Source of the DNA: Sphingomonadaceae bacterium
GTDB taxonomy: Bacteria; Pseudomonadota; Alphaproteobacteria; Sphingomonadales; Sphingomonadaceae
Assembly: GCA_030147805.1 (NCBI GenBank)
Contig: JASBUR010000002.1
Coordinates: 1 to 45,157, forward strand
DNA: 45,157 bases
Reading direction: 5' to 3'
Shown: positions 30,697-40,295 of the stretch, piece after piece
Layout: the number at the start of each line of letters is the position of its first letter
How positions within the stretch are numbered: position 1 is the stretch's first letter
Notes under the pieces: generated by a model
The model's input: the letters and a program-made list of their open reading frames with translations, nothing else
Told to the model about the DNA's origin: nothing
Database searches by the model: none
Program-made: the position numbers and the translations under genes

Positions 30697-32271
30697 GTGC
30701 GTATCGCTCTAGCCCTGACCGGAACTGCCCTCGCCGTCGGCAGCGCCGCCACGCTCGCGCTTCAGTCGCCGGCGGGCGCGCAGGCCACGGCGCAGTCTCC
30801 CCAGAACGCTCCCGCCACGGTCCCGAGCGTGGGTCCCGGCGGCGCGCCGCGCAGCTTCGCCGATTTGACCGCACGGCTGCAGCCGGCGGTGGTCAACATC
30901 TCGACGACGCAGCAGATCGAGGTCAGCCGCCGCCTGCCGCGCTTCACGCCGGGCACGCCGCTCGACGAGCTGTTCCGCCGCTTCCAGGAGCAGCAGGGCG
31001 AAGGCGGCGAGCCGGTGACGCGCGAGGCGAGCTCGCTCGGCTCGGGCTTCATCATCTCGCCCGACGGCTATCTCGTCACCAACAACCACGTCATCACCGG
31101 ACGCAGCGGCGAGGCCGTGGTCGACAAGATCACCGTGACGCTGTCCGACCGCCGCGAGTTCGAGGCGCGCGTCGTCGGCCGCGATCCGCTCTCCGACATG
31201 GCGTTGCTCAAGATCGACGCGACCGGCCTGCCGTTCGTCGGCTTCGGCAATTCGACCGCGGTGCGCGTCGGCGACTGGGTCGTGGCGATCGGCAATCCGT
31301 TCGGCCTCGGCGGCACGGTGACCGCGGGCATCGTCTCGGCGCTCCACCGCAACATCGGCGCCAGCCAGTATGAGCGCTACATCCAGACCGACGCGTCGAT
31401 CAACCAGGGCAATTCGGGCGGCCCGCTGTTCGACCTCGACGGCAACGTCGTCGGCATCAACACCGCGATCTTCTCGCCGACCGGCGGCAACGTCGGCCTC
31501 GGCTTCGCGATTCCCGCCGAGCTGGCGCGCCCGGTGATCGAGCAGCTGCGCGCCACCGGCAAGGTCCGCCGCGGCTATCTCGGCGTCAACATCCAGCCGC
31601 TCTCGGCCGACATCGCGGCGGGGCTCGGCCTGCCCAAGGACCGCGGCGAGATCGTCGCCAGCGTCGAGCCCAATGGCCCGGCCTCGCGCGCCGGCATCCG
31701 CCAGGGCGACGTCATCGTCCGCATCAACGGGCAGGAAGTGACCGCCGACAACACGCTGTCCTACATCGTCGCCAACGCGCCGATCGGGCGCAGCGTGCCG
31801 GTCGAGTTGATCCGCGGCGGCCAGCGCCGGACGATCAACGTCACCACCGCCGAGCGGCCGAGCGAGACCGCGCTCGGCGCCGCCGCGAACGACGAGGAAG
31901 AGGACCTGCCGTCGTCGCCGACCCCGCCCGCGGGCGAGGCGGCGGCGCGCCAGAGCCTCGGCATCACCCTGTCCGAGCTGACCCCCGAAATCCGTCGCCA
32001 GCTGCGGCTGGACGCCGATGCGCGCGGCGTGGTGATCGCCAGTCTCAACCCCAACAGCGACGCGGCGCGCCAGGGGCTGCAGCGCGGCGACCTGATCGTC
32101 AGCATCAACCAGCAGCCCACCAACAGCGTGGCCGCCGCCGCCGCCGCGGTCGACGCGGCGCGTCGCGCCGGTCGCGACACGGTGCTGCTGCTGTTCCGGC
32201 GCGGCAACAATCCGGCGCGGTTCATCGGCATCAAGCTGATGACGCCGACGCCAACGTCGGGCCAGCGCTAG
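30697..32271 (+). CDS. DegP/HtrA-type (Do family) periplasmic serine endoprotease
   Basis: 524 residues from GTG 30697, which has GGGGAG 10 nt upstream. ATG 30679 adds six residues but lacks a ribosome-binding site. The signal peptide (MRIALALTGTALAVGSAATL, cleavage near AGA/QAT) sends it to the periplasm. The trypsin-like domain has catalytic H131 (TNNHV), D167 (SDMALLKI) and S240 (GNSGGPLF). Two PDZ domains follow (about 285-380 and 420-520). The protein degrades or chaperones misfolded envelope proteins. It follows hflKC-DUF2065 in a membrane quality-control cluster and ends at a strong terminator. DegP and DegQ types cannot be told apart here. Confidence 0.95.
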   Translation: MRIALALTGTALAVGSAATLALQSPAGAQATAQSPQNAPATVPSVGPGGAPRSFADLTARLQPAVVNISTTQQIEVSRRLPRFTPGTPLDELFRRFQEQQGEGGEPVTREASSLGSGFIISPDGYLVTNNHVITGRSGEAVVDKITVTLSDRREFEARVVGRDPLSDMALLKIDATGLPFVGFGNSTAVRVGDWVVAIGNPFGLGGTVTAGIVSALHRNIGASQYERYIQTDASINQGNSGGPLFDLDGNVVGINTAIFSPTGGNVGLGFAIPAELARPVIEQLRATGKVRRGYLGVNIQPLSADIAAGLGLPKDRGEIVASVEPNGPASRAGIRQGDVIVRINGQEVTADNTLSYIVANAPIGRSVPVELIRGGQRRTINVTTAERPSETALGAAANDEEEDLPSSPTPPAGEAAARQSLGITLSELTPEIRRQLRLDADARGVVIASLNPNSDAARQGLQRGDLIVSINQQPTNSVAAAAAAVDAARRAGRDTVLLLFRRGNNPARFIGIKLMTPTPTSGQR

Positions 32272-32300
32272 CGTCGCCACCGAACCGCCGAAATGAAGAA

Positions 32301-32328
32301 GCCCCGGACCTTGCGGCCGGGGCTTTTT
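32301..32328 (+). terminator. Rho-independent terminator of degP
   Basis: GCCCCGG-ACCTTGCGG-CCGGGGC followed by TTTTT (32324-32328), 30 bp past the degP stop. It ends the hflKC-degP unit upstream of the DUF853 gene. Confidence 0.85.
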
Positions 32329-32365
32329 CTATGTCCTATCGGCGATCGGCGGACAGGAGAGACGC

Positions 32366-33871
32366 GTGGCGGACAGCATCTTCATCGGCAAGGGCGAGCG
32401 AGCACCGCAGGCGCTCGTGTTGCGCCGCGCCAACCGCCACGGGCTGATCGCCGGCGCCACCGGCACCGGCAAGACGGTAACGCTGCAATCGATCGCCGAA
32501 GGCTTCAGCCGCGCCGGCGTGCCGGTGTTCGTCTCCGACGTGAAGGGCGACCTCGCCGGCATGGCGATGCCGGGATCGCCGATGTCGCCGATGCACGACA
32601 AGCTCGCGGCGCGCGCGCGGGAGATCGGCCTCGATCCTTACGTCTACGCCGCGACACCCGTCGTCTTCTGGGATCTGTTCGGCCAGTCGGGGCATCCGAT
32701 CCGCACGACGGTCAGCGAGATGGGGCCGCTGCTGCTGGCGCGGCTGATGAACCTCAACGAAGTGCAGGAGGGCGTGCTCGCGATCGCCTTCCGCTTCGCC
32801 GACGAGCAGGGGCTGGTGCTTCTCGACCTCAAGGACCTGCAGTCGATGCTGGCGCACGTCGCCGAGCATGCCGACACGCTTACCGCCAAATATGGCAACG
32901 TCAGCAAGGCGAGCGTCGGCGCGATCCAGCGCCAGCTGCTGCAGCTCGAAAGCCAGGGCGGCGCCAGCTTCTTCGGCGAGCCGGCGCTCGACATCCACGA
33001 CTTCATCGCCACCGACGACGCGGGGCACGGCATCGTCAACATCCTGGCCGCCGACAAGCTGATGGCAAGCCCGCGGCTCTACGCGACCTTCCTGCTGTGG
33101 TTGCTGTCCGAGCTGTTCGAGACGCTCCCCGAGATTGGCGATCCCGCCAAGCCCAAGCTCGTCTTCTTCTTCGACGAGGCACATCTGCTGTTCGACGAGG
33201 CGCCGCCGGCGCTGCTCGACAAGGTCGAGCAGGTGGTGCGGCTGATCCGCTCGAAGGGAGTCGGCGTCTACTTCGTCACGCAGAACCCGATCGACATCCC
33301 CGAGGACGTCGCCGGACAGCTCGGCAACCGCGTCCAGCATGCGCTGCGCGCCTTCACGCCGCGCGAGCAGAAGGCGATCAAGGCCGCGGCCGAGACCTTC
33401 CGGGCGAGCCCCGGGCTCGACGTCGAGACCGCGATCACCGAACTGAAGGTCGGCGAGGCACTCGTCTCGACGCTCGGCGAGGACGGGGCCCCCACCCCGG
33501 TCGACCGCACGCTGGTGCGGCCACCGGCCTCGCGGCTCGGGCCGCTCACGCCGCAGGAGCGCAAGATGATGCTCGCCACCTCGCCGATCGCCGGCAAATA
33601 TGAGCCGGCGATCGATCGCGAATCGGCGTATGAAATCCTGACCGCGCGCGCCGCACAGGCGGCGAGCGAGGAAGTGCAGGCCAGGGCCGCCGCCGCCGAA
33701 GCCAAGCTCGCGCGCACCGCGCGGACCGAGCCGTCGCTCACCGAGAAGATGGTGCAGTCGGCCGCCCGATCGGCGGCCTCGTCGATGGGGCGTCAGGTCG
33801 CCAATCAGATCGGTCGCGCGCTGGTGCGCGGCCTGCTCGGCGGCCTGTTCAAGGGCGGCCGAAGCCGTTAG
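32366..33871 (+). CDS. HerA-like ATPase, DUF853 family (YjgR-like)
   Basis: 501 residues from GTG 32366, with AGGAGA 6-8 nt upstream. Walker [13 protein letters not shown] (about 29-40) and Walker [15 protein letters not shown] (about 266-279) belong to the HerA/FtsK-type ATPase fold. [15 protein letters not shown] is the sensor segment. The C-terminal third is Ala-rich and helical, ending in [20 protein letters not shown]. Family members are annotated as helicase HerA-like, but the cellular role is unknown. Unlike true HerA systems there is no NurA nuclease beside it. Its stop overlaps the convergent DUF3035 stop by 4 bp. Confidence 0.93.
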   Translation: MADSIFIGKGERAPQALVLRRANRHGLIAGATGTGKTVTLQSIAEGFSRAGVPVFVSDVKGDLAGMAMPGSPMSPMHDKLAARAREIGLDPYVYAATPVVFWDLFGQSGHPIRTTVSEMGPLLLARLMNLNEVQEGVLAIAFRFADEQGLVLLDLKDLQSMLAHVAEHADTLTAKYGNVSKASVGAIQRQLLQLESQGGASFFGEPALDIHDFIATDDAGHGIVNILAADKLMASPRLYATFLLWLLSELFETLPEIGDPAKPKLVFFFDEAHLLFDEAPPALLDKVEQVVRLIRSKGVGVYFVTQNPIDIPEDVAGQLGNRVQHALRAFTPREQKAIKAAAETFRASPGLDVETAITELKVGEALVSTLGEDGAPTPVDRTLVRPPASRLGPLTPQERKMMLATSPIAGKYEPAIDRESAYEILTARAAQAASEEVQARAAAAEAKLARTARTEPSLTEKMVQSAARSAASSMGRQVANQIGRALVRGLLGGLFKGGRSR

Positions 33872-34293
33872 CCGCCGATGGTGACCTGCGCGAGCGCGGG
33901 ATCGCCGGTGCCGGCGGGCGCCGCCAGGATGTCGCGCGTGAAGGCGCCCTTGTTGACGACGATCGTGTCAATATCGCCGACGGTCGAACGCGCGGTCGGA
34001 TCGGACTTGGCGCCGCCCGAGCGGTCGAGCAGATTCTGCTCCGACGGCGACGCGGCGGGGGCGCGGACGCCGGGACCGAACAGCGCCTCGAGCGCCTGGC
34101 TCTGGCTGTCGGCAGCCAGCGGACGCGGCGCGCCGGGCTTGGGCGGGGTGAGGTTGAAGTCGGGCGGCACGACGAGCGGCGCCTGGCGGGCGATGGCGAA
34201 TTCGTCGGGGGCGCCGCGGTTGAAGACGCCGCTGCTGCCGCAGGCGCTCAGTGCCAGCGCCATCATGGCCGCACCCAGAAGCTGAACCTTCAT
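33868..34293 (-). CDS. DUF3035 family lipoprotein
   Basis: 141 residues. A lipoprotein signal ([18 protein letters not shown]) with lipobox LSAC places the lipidated Cys at 18, so it is membrane-anchored. The motif [20 protein letters not shown] (about 29-48) is characteristic of DUF3035, a mainly alphaproteobacterial family of unknown function. The ATG at 34293 overlaps the lspA stop (ATGA), so the lipoprotein is translated right after the peptidase that would process it. A longer reading to 34869 belongs to another frame of lspA. Confidence 0.92.
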   Translation of the reverse strand: MKVQLLGAAMMALALSACGSSGVFNRGAPDEFAIARQAPLVVPPDFNLTPPKPGAPRPLAADSQSQALEALFGPGVRAPAASPSEQNLLDRSGGAKSDPTARSTVGDIDTIVVNKGAFTRDILAAPAGTGDPALAQVTIGG

Positions 34294-34853
34294 CACTCGC
34301 TCTCCGCTTTCGCCGGCTTGTCGCTGCGCAGCACCGCGCGCAGCAGCAGCAGGATCACGCCTACCGTAATCGCCGCGTCGGCGACATTGAATACGTAAAA
34401 ATGCCACTCCCCCCAGAAGAAGTGGAGGAAGTCGACGACATAGCCGAAGCGGATGCGGTCGACGATGTTGCCGATCGCGCCGCCGAGCACCAGCCCGAGC
34501 GCGGTAACGTCGAGCCGGCTGCGCTCGCGCCACACCCAGACCGCGACTCCCACGGTGATCGCCGCGGTCAGCGCGACGAGCAGCCAGCGCCCGAGATCGC
34601 CGTCTGCGGTGAGCATGCCCATCGACACGCCGCGGTTTTCGACCCAGGTGAGGTTGAAGAAGGGCAGCATCTCGATGAAGCCGCGGCCCTGCAGCTCGAC
34701 CTCTTCGATGATCCAAAATTTGACGATCTGGTCGAGCACGAAGACCACCAGCGCGAGGCCATAGCCATAGGCGCGCAGCGCCGAGGGCTCGGGCTCGCGG
34801 CGGATCACGCTGCGGGCGGCGCGGGCCGATGGCTGCTCGATGGTGTCGCTCAC
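34293..34853 (-). CDS. lspA: Lipoprotein signal peptidase (signal peptidase II)
   Basis: 186 residues, with an extended cytoplasmic N-terminus (about 1-28) and four transmembrane segments. It cleaves prolipoproteins at the lipidated Cys. The family blocks are DQIVKFW (about 41-47), NLTWVENRGVSMGM, GAIGNIVDRIRFGYVVDF and FNVADAAI; the catalytic aspartates should be D141 and D159, with E. coli-like spacing. The start is ATG 34853. It lies 57 bp downstream of ileS, the widely conserved ileS-lspA pair. Confidence 0.95.
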   Translation of the reverse strand: MSDTIEQPSARAARSVIRREPEPSALRAYGYGLALVVFVLDQIVKFWIIEEVELQGRGFIEMLPFFNLTWVENRGVSMGMLTADGDLGRWLLVALTAAITVGVAVWVWRERSRLDVTALGLVLGGAIGNIVDRIRFGYVVDFLHFFWGEWHFYVFNVADAAITVGVILLLLRAVLRSDKPAKAESE

Positions 34854-34873
34854 GCCAAGACCTCAACAAACGC

Positions 34874-34900
34874 CGTCATCTCCGCGACGGTGGGATGACG
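34874..34900. repeat. Degenerate extragenic palindrome between ileS and lspA
   Basis: CGTCATC (34874-34880) and GATGACG (34894-34900) flank a short GC-rich centre. This is a much reduced version of the repeat at 13241 in the 57-bp ileS-lspA spacer. Confidence 0.45.
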
Positions 34901-34910
34901 ATGAAGGGGG

Positions 34911-37811
34911 TTACGCCGCATCGGCCACCACATCGTCGCAGCGGGCGCAGAGTTCGCCGTCGGTGGTCACCTCGGGAAGGTGGCGCCAGCAGCGGCCGCA
35001 TTTATGCTTGTCGGTCGGCTTGACCGCGACGGCGTCGCCGCCGGGCGCGACCGAGGCGACGATGCAGATCTCGGTGAACGCCTCGGGCGACAGGCCGCCG
35101 GTCGAGGGCGTGGTCACGTCGGCCTGCAGGCTCGACCCGATGATCTTCTCGCGGCGCAGCGGCTCGATCGCCTCGGTCACCGCCTGGCGCGCCTCGCGCA
35201 CCGCCGCCCATTTCGCGCCGAGCGCTGGGTGGACCCAGCCGGCGTCGACCGCCGGCCATTCGAGCAGGTGGACGCTGCCGCCGTCGGGATAGCGCGTGCC
35301 CCACACCTCCTCGGCGGTGAACACCAGCACCGGCGCGACGTAGCGGATCATCGCCTCGAACAGCGTGTCGAGCACCGTCCGATAGGCGCGCCGCTTGGGG
35401 TCGCCGGCCGCGTCGCAGTACAGGCTGTCCTTGCGGATATCGAAGAAGAAGGCGCTGAGATCGTTGTTGGCGAAGTCGCTCAGCAGCCGGACGTAGCTGT
35501 TGAAGTCGAAATCATCGACCGCCTGCCGCAGCTTGCCGTCGAGATCGGCGAGCAGATGCAGCACGTAGCGCTCGAGCTCGGGCATCTCCGCCGGCGCCAC
35601 GCGCTCGTCCTCGCCGAAGCCGTCGAGCGCGCCGAGCAGGTAGCGGAAGCTGTTGCGCAGCTTGCGATAGCCGTCGGCGGTGCCGGCCAGGATCTCCTTG
35701 CCGATGCGGTGATCCTCGGTGAAGTCGACGGTCAGCGCCCACAGCCGGATGATGTCGGCGCCATACTCCGACATCAGCTTGATCGGGTCGATCGTGTTGC
35801 CGAGCGACTTCGACATCTTCTTGCCGGCCTGGTCCATCGTGAAGCCGTGCGTCAGCACCGCGTCATAGGGGGCGCGACCGCGCGTGCCGCACGCCTCCAT
35901 CAGCGACGACTGGAACCAGCCGCGATGCTGGTCGGAGCCTTCGAGATAGAGGTCGGCGGGCCAGCTGAGGTCGGGCCAGCGCCCGCTCTCCAGCACGAAG
36001 GCATGCGTGCAGCCGCTGTCGAACCACACGTCGAGAATGTCGGTGACGCGTTCATAGTCGGCGGCGTCATAGGCGTCGCCGAGCATCGCTTGCGCCGCCT
36101 CGTCGGTCCAGGCGTCGACGCCCTGCTCGCGCACCGCGACGACGATGCGCGCGTTGACCGCCGGATCGTCGAGATACTGGCCGGTCTTGCGGTTGACGAA
36201 CAGCGTGATCGGCACGCCCCAGGCGCGCTGGCGCGAGATCACCCAGTCGGGGCGCCCCTCGACCATCGAGCGGATGCGGTTCTCGCCTTTGGCGGGCACC
36301 CAGCGCGTCGCCGAGATGGCGGTCAGCGCCTTCTCGCGCAGCGAACCGCCCGCGCGCTGCTGGTCCATCGGGATGAACCACTGCGGCGTGCAGCGGAAGA
36401 TCACCTTGGCCTTCGAGCGCCACGAGTGCGGATAGCTGTGCTTATAGTCGGCCGACGCCGCCAGCAGCCCGCCCGCCTCGCGCAGGTCCGAGCAGATCGG
36501 GCCATCAGGCGCGTTGAGCTTGGGCGCGATCACCGACCCCTGCCCGCCCATCCACAGCCAGTCGGCGCGGTAGCGGCCGTCGCCCTCGACCGCGAACACC
36601 GGGTCGATGCCGTTGGCCTTGCACAGGTCGAAATCATCCTCGCCATGGTCGGGCGCCATATGGACGAGCCCGGTGCCGCTCTCGGTGGTGACGAAGTCGC
36701 CGGGCAGCAGCGGCCGCGGCTTGGCGAAGAAGCCGCCGAGGTGGTGCATCGGGTGGCGGGCGATGGTGCCGGCGAGGTCAGAGCCCTTAAATGCCCAACG
36801 CCCCCCATTTGCGACTGGGATAATGTCGACACTCCGCGCGCCGATATCACTGAAATCAACAGCTGCGACGACCCGGTTCAAGCGGGCAAAAAACTGTCCT
36901 TCGAGGCTGACAGCCACGAGGATCGGCCCTTTAGGAAGGATGTGCAGCTCTTCCAACCGCTCACGCGCCTTGTTGTTGATTTCGTAGGCTTCTCCCTCTG
37001 GATTGGCCTCTACAATGAAATCGAAAAGCGCGTACTCAACCTCTGGCCCGTAGGCGATCGCCTGGTTCACCGGAATCGTCCACGGCGTCGTGGTCCAGAT
37101 CACCGCATGGGCGCCCACCAACTCCGGGATCGGCGATTCCACAATCTCGAAGCCGACATCGATCTGCGTCGAGACGATGTCTTCATATTCGATCTCGGCC
37201 TCGGCGAGCGCCGTCTTCTCGACCGGCGACCACATCACCGGCTTGGCGCCGCGGTAGAGCTGGCCGCTGCTGGCGAACTTGAGCAGTTCCTCGACGATCA
37301 CCGCCTCGGCGGCGAAGTCCATCGTCAGATAGGGATGGTCCCAGTCGCCGTTGATGCCGAGCCGCTTCAGCTGCTCGCGCTGCGTGTCGACCCAGTTCTG
37401 CGCATAGGCGCGGCACTCGGCGCGGAACTCGACCGCGGGGACCTCGTCCTTGTTGAGCTTCTTGGCGCGATATTTCTCCTCGACCTTCCACTCGATCGGC
37501 AGGCCGTGGCAGTCCCAGCCCGGCACATAGGGCGCGTCCTTGCCAAGCAGATTCTGCGTCCGGCAGACCATGTCCTTGAGGATATGGTTGAGCGCATGGC
37601 CGATGTGCATGTCGCCGTTGGCGTAGGGCGGGCCGTCGTGAAGGATGAACTTCTTGCGGCCCGCGCGGGACTCGCGCAGCCGGCGATACAGGTCGTCCGC
37701 CTGCCATTTGGCGAGGATCGCCGGCTCCTTCTGCGGCAGCCCGGCCTTCATCGGAAAGTCGGTCTTCGGCAGGAAGACGGTCGCGCGATAGTCTTTGGTC
37801 TGGTCGTCCAT
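34911..37811 (-). CDS. ileS: Isoleucine-tRNA ligase
   Basis: 966 residues from ATG 37811 (MDDQTKDYRATVFLPKTDFP). Class I motifs are HIGH at 69-72 (GDMHIGHALNH) and KMSKS at 665-669. The CP1 editing domain lies between, and the C-terminal zinc finger (CGRCWRHLPEV ... CARC) marks the bacterial type. No resistance-type insertion is visible. An upstream start at 37952 is open but gives an Arg/Ala-rich leader that overlaps the GNAT gene. The stretch 36781-37020 is clearly less GC-rich (about 48-60% per 60 bp) than the rest of the gene, while frame and motifs are intact (see findings). Confidence 0.97.
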   Translation of the reverse strand: MDDQTKDYRATVFLPKTDFPMKAGLPQKEPAILAKWQADDLYRRLRESRAGRKKFILHDGPPYANGDMHIGHALNHILKDMVCRTQNLLGKDAPYVPGWDCHGLPIEWKVEEKYRAKKLNKDEVPAVEFRAECRAYAQNWVDTQREQLKRLGINGDWDHPYLTMDFAAEAVIVEELLKFASSGQLYRGAKPVMWSPVEKTALAEAEIEYEDIVSTQIDVGFEIVESPIPELVGAHAVIWTTTPWTIPVNQAIAYGPEVEYALFDFIVEANPEGEAYEINNKARERLEELHILPKGPILVAVSLEGQFFARLNRVVAAVDFSDIGARSVDIIPVANGGRWAFKGSDLAGTIARHPMHHLGGFFAKPRPLLPGDFVTTESGTGLVHMAPDHGEDDFDLCKANGIDPVFAVEGDGRYRADWLWMGGQGSVIAPKLNAPDGPICSDLREAGGLLAASADYKHSYPHSWRSKAKVIFRCTPQWFIPMDQQRAGGSLREKALTAISATRWVPAKGENRIRSMVEGRPDWVISRQRAWGVPITLFVNRKTGQYLDDPAVNARIVVAVREQGVDAWTDEAAQAMLGDAYDAADYERVTDILDVWFDSGCTHAFVLESGRWPDLSWPADLYLEGSDQHRGWFQSSLMEACGTRGRAPYDAVLTHGFTMDQAGKKMSKSLGNTIDPIKLMSEYGADIIRLWALTVDFTEDHRIGKEILAGTADGYRKLRNSFRYLLGALDGFGEDERVAPAEMPELERYVLHLLADLDGKLRQAVDDFDFNSYVRLLSDFANNDLSAFFFDIRKDSLYCDAAGDPKRRAYRTVLDTLFEAMIRYVAPVLVFTAEEVWGTRYPDGGSVHLLEWPAVDAGWVHPALGAKWAAVREARQAVTEAIEPLRREKIIGSSLQADVTTPSTGGLSPEAFTEICIVASVAPGGDAVAVKPTDKHKCGRCWRHLPEVTTDGELCARCDDVVADAA

Positions 37812-37875
37812 GTCGCGCACGGCTCTAGCCGCCGCCCTAGCCGCTTGTCGAGCGGCGTTCATGCCGCGTCGGGCG

Positions 37876-38391
37876 CTACGCGGGCGGGTCGCTGGCCCAG
37901 AGATCGCAGACCTGGCCCCAGGGCGCATCCCATTGCCCGACGATCGTCGCACCGAGCCGCCGCGCGACGCGCTGGCTCGGGGCGTTGTCGGGGTGGATGA
38001 TGTGGAGGATGCGGCCCATGCCGAGCGTCGCGCGCGACCAGTCGATCGCCGCCTGCGCCGCCTCGGTCGCGTAGCCCTTGCCCTGCGCCGCGCCGGAGAG
38101 CCCCCAGCCGATCTCGAAACCCGGCCAGCCCTCGGGCTGCCACGGTCCGACGCGGCCGAGATAGTGGCCGGTGGCGCGCTCCTCGACCGCCCACATGCCG
38201 AAGCCGCGCAAGGTCCAGCCGCCGATCAGCGCGGCAAGAATGCGCCAGGAGTCGTCGCGCGACTGCGGCTGGCCGTTGAGCGTGATGAAGCGCGCCACCG
38301 CCGGCTCGGCCATCATCGCGGCGAAGGCATCGAAATCGCCGGCGCGGTGCGGGCGAAGGATCAGTCGATCGGATTCGACCGTCGGAATCAC
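37876..38391 (-). CDS. GNAT family N-acetyltransferase (RimJ/RimL type)
   Basis: 171 residues. SDRLILRPHRAGDFDAFAAM (about 7-26) is the RimJ/RimL-like start. The acetyl-CoA loop is SGAAQGKGYATEAAQAAI (about 99-116), and NAPSQRVARRLGATIVG is the last conserved block. The substrate is unknown; relatives acetylate protein N-termini or small amines. ATG 38391 overlaps the ribF stop (ATGA), so it is translationally coupled. The gene is inserted in the otherwise common ribF-ileS-lspA order. Confidence 0.92.
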   Translation of the reverse strand: MIPTVESDRLILRPHRAGDFDAFAAMMAEPAVARFITLNGQPQSRDDSWRILAALIGGWTLRGFGMWAVEERATGHYLGRVGPWQPEGWPGFEIGWGLSGAAQGKGYATEAAQAAIDWSRATLGMGRILHIIHPDNAPSQRVARRLGATIVGQWDAPWGQVCDLWASDPPA

Positions 38392-39317
38392 GCGCCGAGC
38401 TTCTCACGCGCGGCGTCGCAGTCGCGCGCGATCTGCGCCTTCAGCGCGTCGAGCCCGTCGAGCTTCCATTCGGGCCGCAGGAAATGATGCAGTTCGACCG
38501 ACAGTTCCTGCCCGTAGAGGTCGCCGCTGAAGCCGAACAGATAGACTTCGAGCAGTTCCTTGGGCGGCTCGAACATCGGCCGGACGCCGAGATTGGCGAC
38601 GCCGTCGAAGCGGCGGCCGTCGGGCAGCGCCACGCGCACCGCATAGATGCCGTAGGCCGGGCGCAGATAGTCGCCGATCGCGATGTTGGCGGTCGGGAAA
38701 TCGAGCGTGCGGCCGAGCTTGGCACCATGTTCGACCGCGCCCTCGATCGTGAACGGCCGCGTCAGCAGTCGTGCCGCCGTCCCGGGATCGCCGGCCTTCA
38801 ACGCCTCGCGGATCCGGCTCGACGAGATCACGCCGCCGTCGGCATCGCTGACCGGGGCGATCGCCTCGGCGACGAAGCCGTGCCGGGCGCCCAGCGCCGC
38901 CAGCTCGGCGGTCGTCCCGCTGCGACCCTTGCCGTAGGTGAAGTCCTCGCCGGTGACCGCGCCGGCGAGGCCGAGACGGTCTGCGAGCCATTCGGCGACG
39001 AAGGCCTCGCCCGACAGCGCCGCAAGCGCCGCATCGAAATTGATCACCAGCGTCGCGTCGACGCCGAACGCCGCGAACAGGTCGAGCCGCTGCGGGATCG
39101 AGGTCAGCGCGAACGGCGGCAGTTCAGGCTTGAAATGGCGCGCCGGGTGCGGCGCGAAGGTCACGACGAGCGCCGGCCGCCCCGCGGCGCGCGCGCGCTC
39201 GAGCGCGCGGCCGACCACCGCCTGATGCCCCCGATGGAAGCCGTCGAAATTGCCGAGGGCCGCGACCCCGCCGCGCAGCTGCGCCGGCAGGCCATCGGCG
39301 TGGATGAAACGCTCCAT
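38388..39317 (-). CDS. ribF: Bifunctional riboflavin kinase/FMN adenylyltransferase
   Basis: 309 residues from ATG 39317 (MERFIHADGLPAQLRGGVAA). The N-terminal adenylyltransferase domain has GNFDGFHRGHQAVV and ISSSRIREALKAGDP. The C-terminal flavokinase domain has RTLDFPTANI and GVANLGVRPMF, with the catalytic Glu in the LEVYLFGF region. It makes FMN and FAD from riboflavin. An 11-codon longer start (39350) is possible. It lies in the minus-strand run folA, ribF, GNAT, ileS, lspA, DUF3035, consistent with one operon. Confidence 0.96.
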   Translation of the reverse strand: MERFIHADGLPAQLRGGVAALGNFDGFHRGHQAVVGRALERARAAGRPALVVTFAPHPARHFKPELPPFALTSIPQRLDLFAAFGVDATLVINFDAALAALSGEAFVAEWLADRLGLAGAVTGEDFTYGKGRSGTTAELAALGARHGFVAEAIAPVSDADGGVISSSRIREALKAGDPGTAARLLTRPFTIEGAVEHGAKLGRTLDFPTANIAIGDYLRPAYGIYAVRVALPDGRRFDGVANLGVRPMFEPPKELLEVYLFGFSGDLYGQELSVELHHFLRPEWKLDGLDALKAQIARDCDAAREKLGA

Positions 39318-39371
39318 CGTGTCGGCTCGAACTCCCCTCGCCCCCGCCATAGCGGGCCGCCGCGCGTGCGG

Positions 39372-39887
39372 CTAGACCCGCTCCAAGGTGACGAAACTAT
39401 ACGCCGGCTTGCCGTCCTCGGCCGGATGGTCCTCGCGCGCGGTTTCGCGCCAGCGGTCGGGCGCAAACGGCGGCAGGATCGTGTCGCCTCCTGGCGCGTC
39501 GTGCACCTCGGTCAAATATATCCGCGTGGCGATCGGCAGCGCATCGGCATAGACGGCGGCGCCGCCGATGATCATCACCTCCTCGACGCGCGTGCGCGGG
39601 TCGAGACCGCCCGCCGCCACCGCCTCGGCCAGGTTGCCGACCACCGTCACCCCGTCGGCGCGCCAGTCGGGATCGCGCGTCAACACGATATTGTGGCGGC
39701 CCGGCAGCGGCCGGCCGATCGACTCGAAGGTCCGGCGGCCCATGACGATCGGCTTGCCGACGGTCAGCCGCTTGAAATGCTTGAGATCGGCGGGGAGGTG
39801 CCAGGGCAGCGCATTGTCGCGGCCGATGACGCCATTGTCGGCGCGGGCGACGACGAAGCTGATGGCGGGACGGGCGACCTTCTCCAT
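39372..39887 (-). CDS. folA: Dihydrofolate reductase
   Basis: 171 residues. The DHFR fold shows ISFVVARADNGVIGRDNALP then WHLPADLKHFK with the catalytic Asp in LPADL, IVMGRRTFESIGRPLPGRHN for NADPH binding, and VMIIGGAAVYADAL. It regenerates tetrahydrofolate. thyA, which consumes methylenetetrahydrofolate and yields dihydrofolate, is 0.5 kb away on the same strand, separated by a DUF3088 gene on the other strand. The start is ATG 39887; ribF follows after 54 bp. Confidence 0.96.
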   Translation of the reverse strand: MEKVARPAISFVVARADNGVIGRDNALPWHLPADLKHFKRLTVGKPIVMGRRTFESIGRPLPGRHNIVLTRDPDWRADGVTVVGNLAEAVAAGGLDPRTRVEEVMIIGGAAVYADALPIATRIYLTEVHDAPGGDTILPPFAPDRWRETAREDHPAEDGKPAYSFVTLERV

Positions 39888-39933
39888 CCTTCCCCCGTAG
39901 CGTCCCGGCCGGCGGCGCGCTAGCAGGGGCGGT

Positions 39934-40275
39934 ATGAAGGATATCCTGTTCCTGCTGCCCGCCGATCTCGTCGACGAGGACGGCCGCTGGTATTGCCGCG
40001 AATGCGCCGAGGTGTGCGGCGTGCTGGCCTATTATCCGCGATTGGCGGACGTTCTCGACATCCGCGAGGTGGCGCATCCCAAGCCACGCGCGGCGATCGT
40101 CGAGCTGATCGGTGAGGCGCACCAGAATGCGCCAACGCTGGTGATTGGCGACGACGCGCGGGTGGTGCCGGCGCAGGTGCCGGTGAAGCAAGCCAACGGG
40201 CGGCGGTTCGTCGACGATGCCAAGTCGATCGGGCTGTATCTGGCGGCCGCGTACGGAATCGGCCGGCCGCACTAG
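39934..40275 (+). CDS. DUF3088 family protein
   Basis: 113 residues, MKDILFLLPADLVDEDGRWY then CRECAEVCGVLAYYP. The start ILFLLxx and the W/F-YCxxCAxxxGVLxxxP block are typical of DUF3088, which has a thioredoxin-like layout with PTLVIG in the second half. Function is unknown. The start is ATG 39934. It is divergent from folA (46 bp) and convergent toward thyA, with a palindromic repeat between. Confidence 0.88.
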   Translation: MKDILFLLPADLVDEDGRWYCRECAEVCGVLAYYPRLADVLDIREVAHPKPRAAIVELIGEAHQNAPTLVIGDDARVVPAQVPVKQANGRRFVDDAKSIGLYLAAAYGIGRPH

Positions 40276-40295
40276 GTCCGCGCTCGCTCCTTCTC

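Noticed and set aside
32366..33871. A HerA-NurA or HerA-Sir2 type defence pair
   Set aside because: The DUF853 ATPase stands alone, with no NurA, Sir2 or DUF4297-like partner beside it. It is a widespread housekeeping-type family (YjgR).
33868..34869. A 333-codon frame covering the DUF3035 gene plus sequence over lspA
   Set aside because: The upstream part is lspA out of frame. The lipoprotein signal and the ATGA overlap place the true start at 34293.
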